The notes under the pieces are model-generated. The model worked only from the letters and a program-made list of their open reading frames with translations. It was not told where the DNA came from and did not search any database. Position numbers and translations under genes: made by a program. From an uncultured Clostridia bacterium (GTDB lineage: Bacteria; Bacillota; Clostridia; Christensenellales; UBA1242), in contig CAMUJQ010000004.1 in the NCBI GenBank assembly GCA_947089305.1, forward strand, positions 1-26,310: a stretch of DNA of 26,310 bases. Reading direction: 5' to 3'. The first letter of the stretch is position 1. The number at the start of each line of letters is the position of its first letter. Shown in pieces: positions 17,765 through 26,310 of the stretch.

Positions 17765-17848
17765 CTATTTTTTCTTTATGTTTTTTTTCTGCCTTAACAC
17801 TTGCGTTTTTGACATAATTTATTTTAAAGCAACAAATACAACTCACAT

Positions 17849-19000
17849 TTAACTCTTTTTCCTCCTCTTTTTGTTTTTAGAGGAAACATTAAGAATAAAG
17901 ATATTTATTATGAATACTCCACCTAAAATCGAATATGCTCCAATATATATTGAAACTATTGTTATTTTTATTGGATCCATGCCAGCAAAATATATTATAT
18001 CTTTACCTGCAAGTTCTTCATTTATGAACATAGAAATTGTTCCTATTTCACTAGTATACAAAACTTTTTCTACAGATGCACATGCTGCAACACGTTTTAG
18101 AAATTCATCTCCAGGATGCCCAAACCTATTACCTACTCCTACACTTACAAGCACATATTTAGGTTTTATGGCATTTAAAAATTTATCATTAGTTGAGCTA
18201 TTTGAGCCATGATGGCCTGCACTTAAAACTTGACATGCTGGAATTGTTTCTAATACTTCTTTTTCTGCCAATTCTTCAGCATCTCCAGTTAAACAAATTT
18301 TTTGACCAAAATATTCTAAAACCATAATTGGACTATAATTATTGTTTGCTGTATATTTTGATTTATTAGGACTATAAAATGTAAATTTATAGTTTTCTCC
18401 AACAATATCATCGCAGTCAACTGAATTTATAATAATTTCACAATTTTCTTCTGCTAACATTTTTTCAACATATTCAGTAAAGAAAATCTTGTCTGTAATA
18501 TCTCTTGCCGAACCAATTACAGGTTCAACTGTGCTACAAAAAACATTTGGTCTATAAGCAACTTTCACTTCAAAATAATCAAACACCCATGCCATATTAC
18601 CACCATGATCTTGATCTGGGTGCGTAAGCATACAATAATCTAAAACTTTGTCCCTATTTTTAAACTTATTTTCAATATAATCTTTAAACTTTTTTGTTGT
18701 GGAAGAGGTTCTATCTCCACTATCAATTAACATACATTTGCCATCTGGCAAATCTATAAATATCGCTTCACCTTGCCCTACATCAATAACATCCATACTT
18801 AAGCCAACACTAAAATCAATGTCACCATATTCTTTATTTTTATTTAGCTTATTAACAAGTTTATCACCAAATAAAAATATAATACCAAACATTAATGCAG
18901 CAATAACTAGATACACTAAAACTACAACAAGAAAACTTTTATGTCTTGTTGCCTGTTTAATATTTTTTTTAATAACTTTTTTATTTTTACTTGATGCCAC
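17849..19000 (-). CDS. Membrane-anchored ComEC-type metallo-beta-lactamase-fold protein
   Basis: A 383-residue protein with a lysine-rich N-terminus, a membrane helix at about 23-46, an extracellular metallo-beta-lactamase domain, a second membrane helix at about 345-370 and a short lysine-rich tail inside. The domain has every landmark of the ComEC C-terminal domain: VGQGEAIFI (74-82), LIDSG (91-95), the metal motif THPDQDHGG (126-134), LTGDAEE (237-243), SAGHHGS (260-266) and NRFGHPGD (291-298). Relatives act on phosphodiesters of nucleic acids or cell-wall polymers; the ComEC DNA channel itself is absent. The start is GTG with only a weak purine-rich site (AAAAGAGA). It lies 14 nt after the patatin gene and is probably cotranscribed. 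An extracellular nuclease or phosphodiesterase is the likeliest role. Confidence 0.85.
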   Translation of the reverse strand: MASSKNKKVIKKNIKQATRHKSFLVVVLVYLVIAALMFGIIFLFGDKLVNKLNKNKEYGDIDFSVGLSMDVIDVGQGEAIFIDLPDGKCMLIDSGDRTSSTTKKFKDYIENKFKNRDKVLDYCMLTHPDQDHGGNMAWVFDYFEVKVAYRPNVFCSTVEPVIGSARDITDKIFFTEYVEKMLAEENCEIIINSVDCDDIVGENYKFTFYSPNKSKYTANNNYSPIMVLEYFGQKICLTGDAEELAEKEVLETIPACQVLSAGHHGSNSSTNDKFLNAIKPKYVLVSVGVGNRFGHPGDEFLKRVAACASVEKVLYTSEIGTISMFINEELAGKDIIYFAGMDPIKITIVSIYIGAYSILGGVFIINIFILNVSSKNKKRRKKS

Positions 19001-19014
19001 AACTAATTCTCTTT

Positions 19015-19917
19015 TTAATAATTATTTGCGCGATAATCCCAATATTCTTTAATTTGTTTATTTAGTTCTTTTTTCTTCTGCTTTATTTCTTGTTTCATTC
19101 TATACGCTTTAGGTTTATTTTCTTTAATAATTTTTTTAATTTCAGGAATAGCTTCTTTTGCAGCAGCATAGCCTTCTTCTATCATTTCACTACTATAAGT
19201 AGAATCAAATTTCATTCCTGAAAAGCGCTCCAAATTTGGTTTGATTACCACATCTGCATATTTATAACTTAAGTTAGCATTTGTTGTACCCATAATACTT
19301 ATCGTTGCGCCTAAAACATCAAACAATTTTGTTGTTTTACTTCCAGACCCACGAGTGGAATTAATATCAACTGAAATAATAACATCACAATGTTTTTTAA
19401 AAGCAACATCTGTTGGAATTGTATTCAACAATCCTCCATCCACATAATAGTGTCCATCAATTTCAACGGGTTCAAATATACCAGGTAAACAACAAGAGGC
19501 TGAAACACATTTTGCAACAAAGCCACTTTCAAAAACAACTTCTTGTCCATTATTAATATCCACTGCAACACATGCAAAAGGAATGTTTAATTCACTAAAC
19601 ATTTTATCGCCTTTAATTGCTTTTAAACAAAGGGCTTCAACGCCTTTAGCACTTGAAGGAGTTGGAAGAATTTTATTTGGTCGTATATCTTTTTGTTTAA
19701 TATCACTTGCAAGTTCCATCAGTTCATCAATTGTTGCCCCACTTGCATATGCCGCAGCAATTAAACTTCCTATACTAGTTCCACAAACAAAATCAGCTTT
19801 AATTCCTTCCTCTTCTAAAGCTTTTATAACACCGATATGGCCAAATCCTCGAGCCCCACCGCCACCAAAAACCAAACCAATTTTAAGCGGTAATTTTGAC
19901 TTTTTAATCCAATTCAT
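19015..19917 (-). CDS. Patatin-like phospholipase (RssA/YlbK-type)
   Basis: A 300-residue lipid acyl hydrolase of the bacterial patatin/NTE family. The oxyanion-hole motif GGGGARGFG starts at 18, the nucleophile Ser48 sits in GTSIG (46-50), and the catalytic Asp160 is in VDGGLLNTIP, so the Ser-Asp dyad is intact. There is no signal peptide; it should be cytoplasmic or peripheral at the inner face, releasing fatty acids from phospholipids. The C-terminal 40 residues are a Lys-rich helix that could bind membrane. The ATG is the first possible start: an in-frame TGA lies 12 nt upstream, there is no Shine-Dalgarno, and a TATAAT ends 6 nt before the ATG, suggesting a leaderless message. The MBL gene follows after 14 nt. 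Confidence 0.93.
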   Translation of the reverse strand: MNWIKKSKLPLKIGLVFGGGGARGFGHIGVIKALEEEGIKADFVCGTSIGSLIAAAYASGATIDELMELASDIKQKDIRPNKILPTPSSAKGVEALCLKAIKGDKMFSELNIPFACVAVDINNGQEVVFESGFVAKCVSASCCLPGIFEPVEIDGHYYVDGGLLNTIPTDVAFKKHCDVIISVDINSTRGSGSKTTKLFDVLGATISIMGTTNANLSYKYADVVIKPNLERFSGMKFDSTYSSEMIEEGYAAAKEAIPEIKKIIKENKPKAYRMKQEIKQKKKELNKQIKEYWDYRANNY

Positions 19918-19923
19918 GTATGC

Positions 19924-19951
19924 ATTATATCACTTAATGCATTAAATTCAA
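19924..19951 (-). promoter_or_regulatory. Patatin promoter with predicted leaderless start
   Basis: On the minus strand TTGAAT (19951-19946), a 16-bp spacer and TATAAT (19929-19924) predict +1 at or within a base of the A of the ATG at 19917. Its -35 starts just past the U-tract of the preceding terminator. Confidence 0.65.
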
Positions 19952-19954
19952 AAT

Positions 19955-19982
19955 AAAAAGCACTTAATAAAAGTGCTTTTAA
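19955..19982 (-). terminator. Hairpin terminator after the membrane coiled-coil gene
   Basis: AAAAGCACTT and AAGTGCTTTT form a perfect 10-bp stem around a 5-base loop, followed on the minus strand by a T-rich tract. It begins 2-4 nt past the stop at 19984 and separates this gene from the patatin unit. Confidence 0.88.
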
Positions 19983-19983
19983 A

Positions 19984-21279
19984 TTATTTTTTATCTTCAT
20001 CAGTATATTTGTTCATTGCATTCAAAAGTTCGCTTAAAGCTTGATTAATATTCTTTTTTCCATTCGACTTTATTTCTTGAGCGGGAGCTACTGTGCTAGT
20101 ATCATCCTTAACTGTTTCAACTTTAGAAGTAGAATTTAATTCAGCACCAATTTGTTTTTGTTTTTCACTTATAAGATTATCAGCAAATTCATCAAGTTCT
20201 TTTTTCATTTTTTCTTCAGCACTTTTTCTGCGTTCATTTAAAGTTTCATCAATTCTTTTTAATTCAGTTTGCAATTTAGCTTCAACTTCAATATATTGTT
20301 TTTGTTGAGCCCCTTTAAGTTTTTCAAGAGCTGAAATAAGCTTTAATTGACTATCTTCTTGTTGTTTTAAACTTGTTATAACTGTTTTATCATCAGTTTC
20401 TTTTATTTGATTTCTAACTTCTAAGAGTTCTTCTCTATTCTTTCTAATATCTTCTTCTAACTGATTACCCTTATCTTTAAGTTCTCTAATTTCTTTATCA
20501 AATTGAGCGCGAATTAAAGCACGTTGTTTTTCAAGTGTTGCACTATCTTCAAGATATCTATCTGGACGATAATCTTCTTCTTCCTCTTCAATAAGAACTT
20601 CAGCATCGGCAAAATCAACCATTTTCTTTAACATTTCACTTTTTGCTTTTGCTAAATTTTCTTTTTCATCAACAAAGAAAATATCTACACTTTCGCATAA
20701 CGCTTGAGAATATTCAACTAATTTATTTTGTGTTGCTTTTTTAGAAATATTGAAAAAGCAAGAATAAATAAATACAACAAGTAAAATAATTACTGGAAAA
20801 GCACTAGCTTGATATAATGCTAAAAGCACAATTGTACTTGAACTTAAAGTGCCAACAGACATTATAAATAATAAGAAAGCCGCAACATATCCAATATATG
20901 AAACAAAATTACTACGTTCAGTATAGCCACTATAAAGTCTATTATCTTTAAATACGTCAGATACTTTTTTTCCATTTTGGAAAACATAGCCTTGCCATGC
21001 AACTACTACTCTGTTATTACCTTTTGTAACAAGTTTGATGAACTTGTCAAAAAAGTTAGGATCTTTTTCCTTTTTATTTTTAAGTAAAAAATTATTAATC
21101 TTTACAAGTCTTCTAGCAGTTTTTGCTTGTTGACATAAAATTACCATTAATACGCCTGCAATAACACTTACTGCTACAATTGCAAGAGCAATAAAAGCAT
21201 AGAAATCTATGCCTGCAGAATCCTTAATAAAGTTAAATACATTCATTATACCGTCATAAACTGGTTTAAAGAAGTTCAT
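19984..21279 (-). CDS. Membrane protein with cytoplasmic coiled-coil domain, function unknown
   Basis: I do not recognise the family. From the ATG at 21279 the protein has 431 residues: one membrane helix at about 26-50, a basic soluble stretch (about 52-125), two closely spaced helices at about 126-147 and 150-177, then an acidic patch EEEEED and a long charged coiled coil (about 240-385), ending in a helical Ser/Thr/Lys-rich tail. By the positive-inside rule the basic flank after helix 1 and the coiled coil are both cytoplasmic. I chose the ATG over the GTG at 21288 because AGAGGTGG sits 5 nt before the ATG, while the GTG lies inside that ribosome site. It has its own promoter and terminator. 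A scaffold or envelope-tethering role is only a guess. Confidence 0.8.
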   Translation of the reverse strand: MNFFKPVYDGIMNVFNFIKDSAGIDFYAFIALAIVAVSVIAGVLMVILCQQAKTARRLVKINNFLLKNKKEKDPNFFDKFIKLVTKGNNRVVVAWQGYVFQNGKKVSDVFKDNRLYSGYTERSNFVSYIGYVAAFLLFIMSVGTLSSSTIVLLALYQASAFPVIILLVVFIYSCFFNISKKATQNKLVEYSQALCESVDIFFVDEKENLAKAKSEMLKKMVDFADAEVLIEEEEEDYRPDRYLEDSATLEKQRALIRAQFDKEIRELKDKGNQLEEDIRKNREELLEVRNQIKETDDKTVITSLKQQEDSQLKLISALEKLKGAQQKQYIEVEAKLQTELKRIDETLNERRKSAEEKMKKELDEFADNLISEKQKQIGAELNSTSKVETVKDDTSTVAPAQEIKSNGKKNINQALSELLNAMNKYTDEDKK

Positions 21280-21322
21280 ATTTGCCACCTCTATATAATT
21301 TTAAATATACTTAGTTTCCCAA

Positions 21323-21351
21323 ATTATAACACAATTACTCAAAAACTTCAA
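21323..21351 (-). promoter_or_regulatory. Promoter of the membrane coiled-coil gene, inside the addA 3' end
   Basis: On the minus strand TTGAAG (21351-21346), a 17-bp spacer and TATAAT (21328-21323), preceded by TG as in an extended -10, predict a start near 21316 and a 37-nt leader. The -35 lies within the last codons of addA. No terminator separates the two genes, so addBA read-through may add to expression. Confidence 0.65.
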
Positions 21352-24300
21352 TTAAATTAGCATCAAAAATGGCATATAAATAAATTTTTTTAACTTTTTT
21401 ATGTAAAATTTGACTACAAGCAAGACCATAAAGTTTAAGTTGTGCCCCATATCGCTTTATTAAAGCGTTTTTATTTGCATGTGAAGTTTTATAATCAACG
21501 ATTGTTATTCCATCCTCTTCAACAATTAAACAGTCCATTATTCCTTGTAATAAAATTTCATCTTCTCCGCTTAGCCCCAAATTTTTTGCAACAGCTTTAT
21601 AAACAAATTTTTGTTCTTTTAAAACTTCACCTTTTTTCATAAGTTCAATTAAATCAGATTTAAGAAAGGCATTTAAACACTTTTCATCAATTAAACTTTG
21701 CTCATCTTTTTTTAATAGGTTTAATACACGCGTTGCTTCTTTGCTTAAATCTTTTGCTTTAACATTAAACAATTCAAAAAATTTGTGATAAGCATTGCCT
21801 TGTAAAATTGCCTCTAGTTTTTCCTCTTCCCCATAGCTTAACGATTCAAAATATTTTTTACTGTTTTCATCTTCAAGAATTCTTGTAACTGTATTTTTTA
21901 AAACTTGCTTTGTTTCTTGCTTTTTAGGTTCGTCAAGCAAAGGCCTATACTTTTCAATTAATTCTAAATTACTTTTTGGTAAAATAAAAGCTTGTAACTT
22001 AACATTATTTTCAATAGTATCTATATACACAAAATTTGCAAAAGGATTTTGTTTATATAATAATTGAGTTCTTCCATTGTTTTTTAATTCATTAAATTTA
22101 CTTTCATTTAAACTAGCTAGAATTAAAGATAAATAATTATTACACTTTTTAATTTTAAATTCGCTTGCCACATAATTTTTTAAAGTTTGCTCGCCTACAA
22201 TAAAAAGTTCTTTTTCGGCTCTTGTTAAAGCAACATACAAAAGCCTTAATTCATCACTAAATAATTTTTTATTTTTTAAATTAATAGCAGAAATTTTTGG
22301 AAGCGTGTCAACCACTGTTTCGTTCATGTAATCAATGCCCGGAGATGTGATGCCTAGATTATTATCAATAATAATTTTGTTTTTTAAATCGTTATAATTA
22401 AACATTTTTCCAGCATCAACTAAAATAACAACTTTATATTCTAAGCCTTTTGATGCGTGAATGGTTGTTAAACTTATGCTATCACTTGAAGCATTATCTG
22501 CCTTTACTTTATAACTCGTGTTAAGAGTTAAATTTGAATATTCACTAACACTCATTTCTAGTTTTTTAAGTTCACTTAAAAATTTACTTATGTTATTTAA
22601 ATTTGCAAATTGCTCACTACTTAAACGCGCCCTTATATCGAAGTCTTCAATAATTTTTTTAGCAACATTATATACATTATTATTTTGACTAAACAAATTT
22701 AAATTTGATAAATCAACATAAAGCTTATTTAATTTTTTAGCTATTTCATTTAATGTGGTTTCACCAGAATTTAAATAATTATTAATAAATTTTTCTACTG
22801 CTTCATAGAAAAACTTACTATCACGATTCAAGGTTCTTACAATTGTTAAATCATTTGCACTTAAGTTATAAAGATCAGTTAAAACTGAGTATAAATAAAC
22901 ATCATTTTTATAATTGTTTATTAAATAAAGAAAATTATTAATTAGTGAAGTTTCATAAGTTTCTTTAATATCAAAATCAAAATTTACATTTACATTAAAA
23001 CCTATTTCAAGAAGTTTTTTATATATTTCTAACACTGTTTTAGATTTACTTCTACAAAGTAAAACAATATCTTTTTCTTTATAACCCGCAATTAAACTAT
23101 CATTTATTATGTTTGCAATAATTGTCGCTTGTCTTTCACTTGAATTAGTTTCATTCACAGCGTCCTTAACACTATAATATTTAGGCAACTTAGCTTTTTC
23201 ATTGTTTTTCTTTAATATAATAACATTAACATTGCATTTAGAATTTTCATTGTTATCTGTTAAAGTAAATTTAGCATTATCATCATAAAGCATACCTGAA
23301 GTTTTTTCTGTCATAATTTTTTCAAAAACAAAGTTTACAAACCTTAAAATTGAATTTGTACTTCTAAAATTTTCAGTTAATATTTTAGCTTTTATTTTAC
23401 TATTTTTATTTAATGCAACATTAAAATTGGCCATGAAAATTTCAGGACTTGTTAATCTAAAGCCATAAATACTTTGTTTTGCATCTCCTACCGCAAATAT
23501 ATCTTGACCTGATACATTTTCAATTAGTTTAGCTTGCATTAAATTTACATCTTGATATTCATCGATAAAAACATAATCAAAATTTGAAATAACTTCTTTT
23601 TGAATTTTTTTATTATTTAAAATTTTGAATGCCAATTCTTCAATATCACTAAAATCAAGCGCGTATCTACTAAGTTTTAATTCTAAATATTCCTTTCTAA
23701 AACTTTCAGTTAATGTAAAAATGTTTACTGAATTTTTAAGTGCAATTTCTAAAATTTCATCACTATAACTAATATTGTCTTTTAGCAAATCTACAATAGT
23801 TTGAATTTCCTCTAAATAATCATTTAATTCGTTTTTTATAAATTCGCTTTCTGCTTTTTTAAATTCATCTTTTCTAAAAATTGGTTTTTTAGGTTTGCTA
23901 AATATTTTACATGCTTCACATAATTTTAAATAATTATCCACATTTAAACTAGCTACAACTTGTTTAATTAAAGAAATATAATTTAAGTTTTCTTCGCTAG
24001 AAATATTTTTTTCAATTTCATTAATTTTATTTAAAGTTTCACTCACAACTTCTTGAACATAATTAATATAATAATTTGCAGCTAAATTCTTAGTTAAATC
24101 TTTATCAAAACTTTGTTTTGTTAAAGTTAAAATGTCTTGGTATTTTTCAAGTACACAAAAATTATTATATAAATTAAACACAACATTTTTTAAATCGTCA
24201 ATACGCCTGTTTTCACTAAAAGTATTTATTAAACTTAAAATAACAGGATCTTTTTTTAACCAAAGTTTAACTACAAGATTACTAAAGGCATTTTCCATTA

Positions 24301-24688
24301 ACAAACTTTTAGCTGTTTCATCTATTACACTAAAATTAGGATCAATTCCCACTTCATAACAATATTTTCTAACAAGCATCTGACAAAATGAGTCAATGGT
24401 TGAAATATTAGAGTTAACTATTTCAAAGATTGTATCAAATTTAATCTTTTTACTTTTAACGGATTTTTCTAAGTTTGCAATAAGTTTTTCTCGCATATCG
24501 CTTGCTGCCGCATTTGTAAAAGTTAAAACAAGTAATCTATCTGGTTTTACTAAATTAGATTCTATTAAATTTGTTATTCGTGCAATCATCGTACTAGTTT
24601 TGCCACTCCCAGCACTAGCTGACACAATTATACCTTTATTCTTTTCTTCAATAATAGATTTTTGGTTTTCAGTTGGATTATAACTCAT
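21335..24688 (-). CDS. addA: ATP-dependent helicase/nuclease subunit A (AddA)
   Basis: The UvrD-type helicase and 3'-strand nuclease subunit of AddAB, the Bacillota counterpart of RecBCD, which resects double-strand breaks for RecA. Landmarks from this start: Walker A SASAGSGKTS (about 23-32), the DEYQD Walker B in VFIDEYQDVN, GDAKQSIYGFR, NFRST, TTIHASKGLEYK, the motif VI segment LLYVALTRAEKEL, and a C-terminal RecB-family nuclease with NAYHKFFELF, QGIMDCLI and the catalytic VDYKTS. I prefer the ATG at 24688 (1117 residues) to the TTG at 24703, because AGGAGG lies 6 nt before the ATG, inside the longer reading. It overlaps addB by 11 bp, so translation is coupled. The length is slightly below the usual 1200-1240. 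Confidence 0.95.
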   Translation of the reverse strand: MSYNPTENQKSIIEEKNKGIIVSASAGSGKTSTMIARITNLIESNLVKPDRLLVLTFTNAAASDMREKLIANLEKSVKSKKIKFDTIFEIVNSNISTIDSFCQMLVRKYCYEVGIDPNFSVIDETAKSLLMENAFSNLVVKLWLKKDPVILSLINTFSENRRIDDLKNVVFNLYNNFCVLEKYQDILTLTKQSFDKDLTKNLAANYYINYVQEVVSETLNKINEIEKNISSEENLNYISLIKQVVASLNVDNYLKLCEACKIFSKPKKPIFRKDEFKKAESEFIKNELNDYLEEIQTIVDLLKDNISYSDEILEIALKNSVNIFTLTESFRKEYLELKLSRYALDFSDIEELAFKILNNKKIQKEVISNFDYVFIDEYQDVNLMQAKLIENVSGQDIFAVGDAKQSIYGFRLTSPEIFMANFNVALNKNSKIKAKILTENFRSTNSILRFVNFVFEKIMTEKTSGMLYDDNAKFTLTDNNENSKCNVNVIILKKNNEKAKLPKYYSVKDAVNETNSSERQATIIANIINDSLIAGYKEKDIVLLCRSKSKTVLEIYKKLLEIGFNVNVNFDFDIKETYETSLINNFLYLINNYKNDVYLYSVLTDLYNLSANDLTIVRTLNRDSKFFYEAVEKFINNYLNSGETTLNEIAKKLNKLYVDLSNLNLFSQNNNVYNVAKKIIEDFDIRARLSSEQFANLNNISKFLSELKKLEMSVSEYSNLTLNTSYKVKADNASSDSISLTTIHASKGLEYKVVILVDAGKMFNYNDLKNKIIIDNNLGITSPGIDYMNETVVDTLPKISAINLKNKKLFSDELRLLYVALTRAEKELFIVGEQTLKNYVASEFKIKKCNNYLSLILASLNESKFNELKNNGRTQLLYKQNPFANFVYIDTIENNVKLQAFILPKSNLELIEKYRPLLDEPKKQETKQVLKNTVTRILEDENSKKYFESLSYGEEEKLEAILQGNAYHKFFELFNVKAKDLSKEATRVLNLLKKDEQSLIDEKCLNAFLKSDLIELMKKGEVLKEQKFVYKAVAKNLGLSGEDEILLQGIMDCLIVEEDGITIVDYKTSHANKNALIKRYGAQLKLYGLACSQILHKKVKKIYLYAIFDANLIEVFE

Positions 24689-26310
24689 CTTTGTCCTCCT
24701 CAAATCTATTGTAAAAATCCTCTTTTGATATAGTTTTCATTTTTCTAAATATTGCATTTTTACATTTGCTTAAACTTCTATACTCACAATTTTCACACGG
24801 ATTAATTCCACTATTTAACACACTAGGCAAATTGTTTCCGCTTTTAATTTCGTCAATAATATTAGAAGCAAGCGTAACTGAACTTTCTATTAGTGTGTTC
24901 ATTTCTTTAAAAGATACAAAACTATTTTTATTTTTACTATCAATAGAATAATCTGCATTTAATCTAATTTCTATTAATTCACTATTTTTGCCCGCTTCAA
25001 TATTCTTGTCCATATTTTTAATTACTTCAAGATTATTTAACACAACGCCATTAAGCCTAGGAATTTCTTTTCCATTAAATTTATTTCTTATTAATAAATA
25101 AAACATTCCAACAACACTTTTTCCTTCTTCTCTTAAAATATAAGAATAAATTGGAAGCTGTATTTTAGTTCCATAAAAAATTTCACTGTAGTTAAAAGTT
25201 GTTCCTCCACCTGTTTTGTAATCTATCACTCGAACAGCGTTTTCAAATTCATCAATTCTATCAAGTTTTCCTATTAAACTTAAATCATTAATTTTTATAT
25301 TTGTTTCGCATCCAAATTTCTTTTCAAAACTTACTGGTTTAAAATTTGAATTTTCTAAATGTGTTAAAAGCGTTATTGCTATTTTTTCGCTTTCTTTTAT
25401 TAATAAATTAATTATTGGCTCATTAATTTTAACAAGACTAACATCGCTAAATTGTTTTTCACTTAAAACTTTTTTCATTAAATTCTGCGCATAAGTTTTA
25501 AGATTATCTTTTACTTTTAAAATATTAATGTTCGATAAAAACAATTCAACAAATCTGTGAATTATATTTCCTGCATCTAAACTACCAATTTCGCTTTTCT
25601 CTTGCTTTCTTAGTTTTAAAGCATGCCTTAAAAAGTGTTTATAAGGACAAGTTGCATAAGTTTCAATCTGAGAAATTGAAATTGAGTTATTGTTGAATAC
25701 AAGTTCTAAATAATCTTCGTTAACATTTAATTCATCTTGTTGTGGTTTAATTTTATCTATATCAAAAAGTTTAACTAAGCTAGCAACAAGTTCAGGATTA
25801 GAACATATTTTACCTTTAATGGCGTCATTATAACCTTTAAGTGCATAGTTATAAGCCTCTTTATAGTTAATCAATTCAATATCATCTTCAGATATTGCCT
25901 TAAATGAATTATTAAGTTTTTTTAATAATTCAACAAAAAAGCTTGGGCGAGTTTTTTCACCATTTTTAAGCAAACTATAACTTATGCATAAGTTTTTTGT
26001 AAAATATAGAAGCTCATAAGCTCTATTTAAATAACGTTCATTAACTTCACTTACACTTGGAGAAAGTGAGTTTGTTAAGTTTAATTTTATTATTTCATCA
26101 TCAACAATTAACCCAACATCTTTTTTAATACGCGGAAAGGCTTTTTCACAGGCACCACAAATAAACAAATATTCGCGGTTTGCAAAATAACTTTCAAAGG
26201 CATCTCCAATAAATACTGCATGAGATAAAACTGGCGCAAGGTTAAAATTAAGTTCGTTAATGCTTAGCGATAATATATCAAAAAAATTATTTATTGAAAG
26301 TTCATCTTTA
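24678..26310 (-). CDS. addB: ATP-dependent helicase/nuclease subunit B (AddB), C-terminal part
   Basis: The frame is open to the right edge, so about 543 residues of the C-terminal half are visible; the TTG at 26168 is internal, since the coding sequence continues upstream (FESYFANREYLFICGAC). AddB is the inactive-helicase and 5'-strand nuclease subunit of AddAB that scans for Chi. Visible: the degenerate helicase segment FICGACEKAFPR (usual form GxxEGxFP); SISQIETYATCPYKHFLRH with the first iron-sulfur Cys; GNIIHRFVELF; the nuclease core GKLDRIDE and VIDYKTG with Asp and Lys; and the C-terminal cluster CENCEYRSLSKC that completes the four-Cys 4Fe-4S site seen in AddB proteins. It is followed by, and overlaps, addA. 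Confidence 0.93.
   Translation of the reverse strand, partial: KDELSINNFFDILSLSINELNFNLAPVLSHAVFIGDAFESYFANREYLFICGACEKAFPRIKKDVGLIVDDEIIKLNLTNSLSPSVSEVNERYLNRAYELLYFTKNLCISYSLLKNGEKTRPSFFVELLKKLNNSFKAISEDDIELINYKEAYNYALKGYNDAIKGKICSNPELVASLVKLFDIDKIKPQQDELNVNEDYLELVFNNNSISISQIETYATCPYKHFLRHALKLRKQEKSEIGSLDAGNIIHRFVELFLSNINILKVKDNLKTYAQNLMKKVLSEKQFSDVSLVKINEPIINLLIKESEKIAITLLTHLENSNFKPVSFEKKFGCETNIKINDLSLIGKLDRIDEFENAVRVIDYKTGGGTTFNYSEIFYGTKIQLPIYSYILREEGKSVVGMFYLLIRNKFNGKEIPRLNGVVLNNLEVIKNMDKNIEAGKNSELIEIRLNADYSIDSKNKNSFVSFKEMNTLIESSVTLASNIIDEIKSGNNLPSVLNSGINPCENCEYRSLSKCKNAIFRKMKTISKEDFYNRFEEDKDEL

Noticed and set aside
17715..17848. Possible small RNA or riboswitch in the 134-bp gap upstream of the kinase-like gene
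   Set aside because: I found no stable stem, conserved aptamer pattern or terminator; only a weak promoter candidate.
17871..18212. 113-codon plus-strand frame
   Set aside because: It is antisense to the metallo-beta-lactamase domain and has no promoter or ribosome site.
19583..19945. 120-codon plus-strand frame opposite the patatin gene
   Set aside because: The low-complexity proline run mirrors the Gly-rich oxyanion loop on the other strand, so it is a shadow frame.

Overview
The window is AT-rich bacterial DNA using the standard code: TGA serves as a stop, including in an ATGA gene overlap. The gene set fits an anaerobic low-GC Bacillota (Firmicutes) chromosome, probably an uncultured gut-type lineage. 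The markers are an oxygen-sensitive pyruvate:ferredoxin oxidoreductase, AddAB rather than RecBCD, and an ECF transporter core next to truA. I saw no rRNA, tRNA, CRISPR array, insertion sequence, phage gene or attachment site. The organism assignment is inference from gene content; no 16S or marker tree is possible here.

Layout, left to right. (1) 1-3847, minus: a giant surface lipoprotein, GTG start, with Ig-like beta-rich modules and GLUG repeats; it runs off the left edge and has a near-consensus promoter. (2) 4049-8983, minus: a two-gene unit of a 1558-residue cytoplasmic coiled-coil protein of unknown function with degenerate repeats, then an 81-residue helical protein, with its own promoter and terminator. 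(3) 9084-12515, minus: pyruvate:ferredoxin oxidoreductase. (4) 12611-15288, plus: a single-chain ECF transporter core (EcfA-EcfA'-EcfT fused) and truA. Its promoter overlaps the divergent PFOR promoter and seems to give a leaderless GTG start. (5) 15316-17714, minus: a degenerate shikimate-kinase-like protein translationally coupled to transketolase. (6) 17849-19917, minus: a patatin-like lipase followed by a membrane-anchored ComEC-type metallo-beta-lactamase protein; the lipase also looks leaderless. (7) 19984-21279, minus: a membrane protein with a long cytoplasmic coiled coil. (8) 21335-26310, minus: addB (5' end outside the window) overlapping addA.

Most of the window is central metabolism and housekeeping (PFOR, transketolase, TruA, AddAB, vitamin-uptake energising module). 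The accessory and least understood parts are the surface lipoprotein, the giant coiled-coil protein with its small partner, the P-loop-less kinase relative, the lipase/MBL pair and the membrane coiled-coil protein. Promoters share a pattern of TTGA-type -35 boxes, 16-18 bp spacers and TATAAT-like -10 boxes. Strong AT-flanked hairpin terminators sit immediately after several stop codons. Three starts are better placed at an internal codon than at the longest ORF start (truA, addA and the membrane coiled-coil gene).
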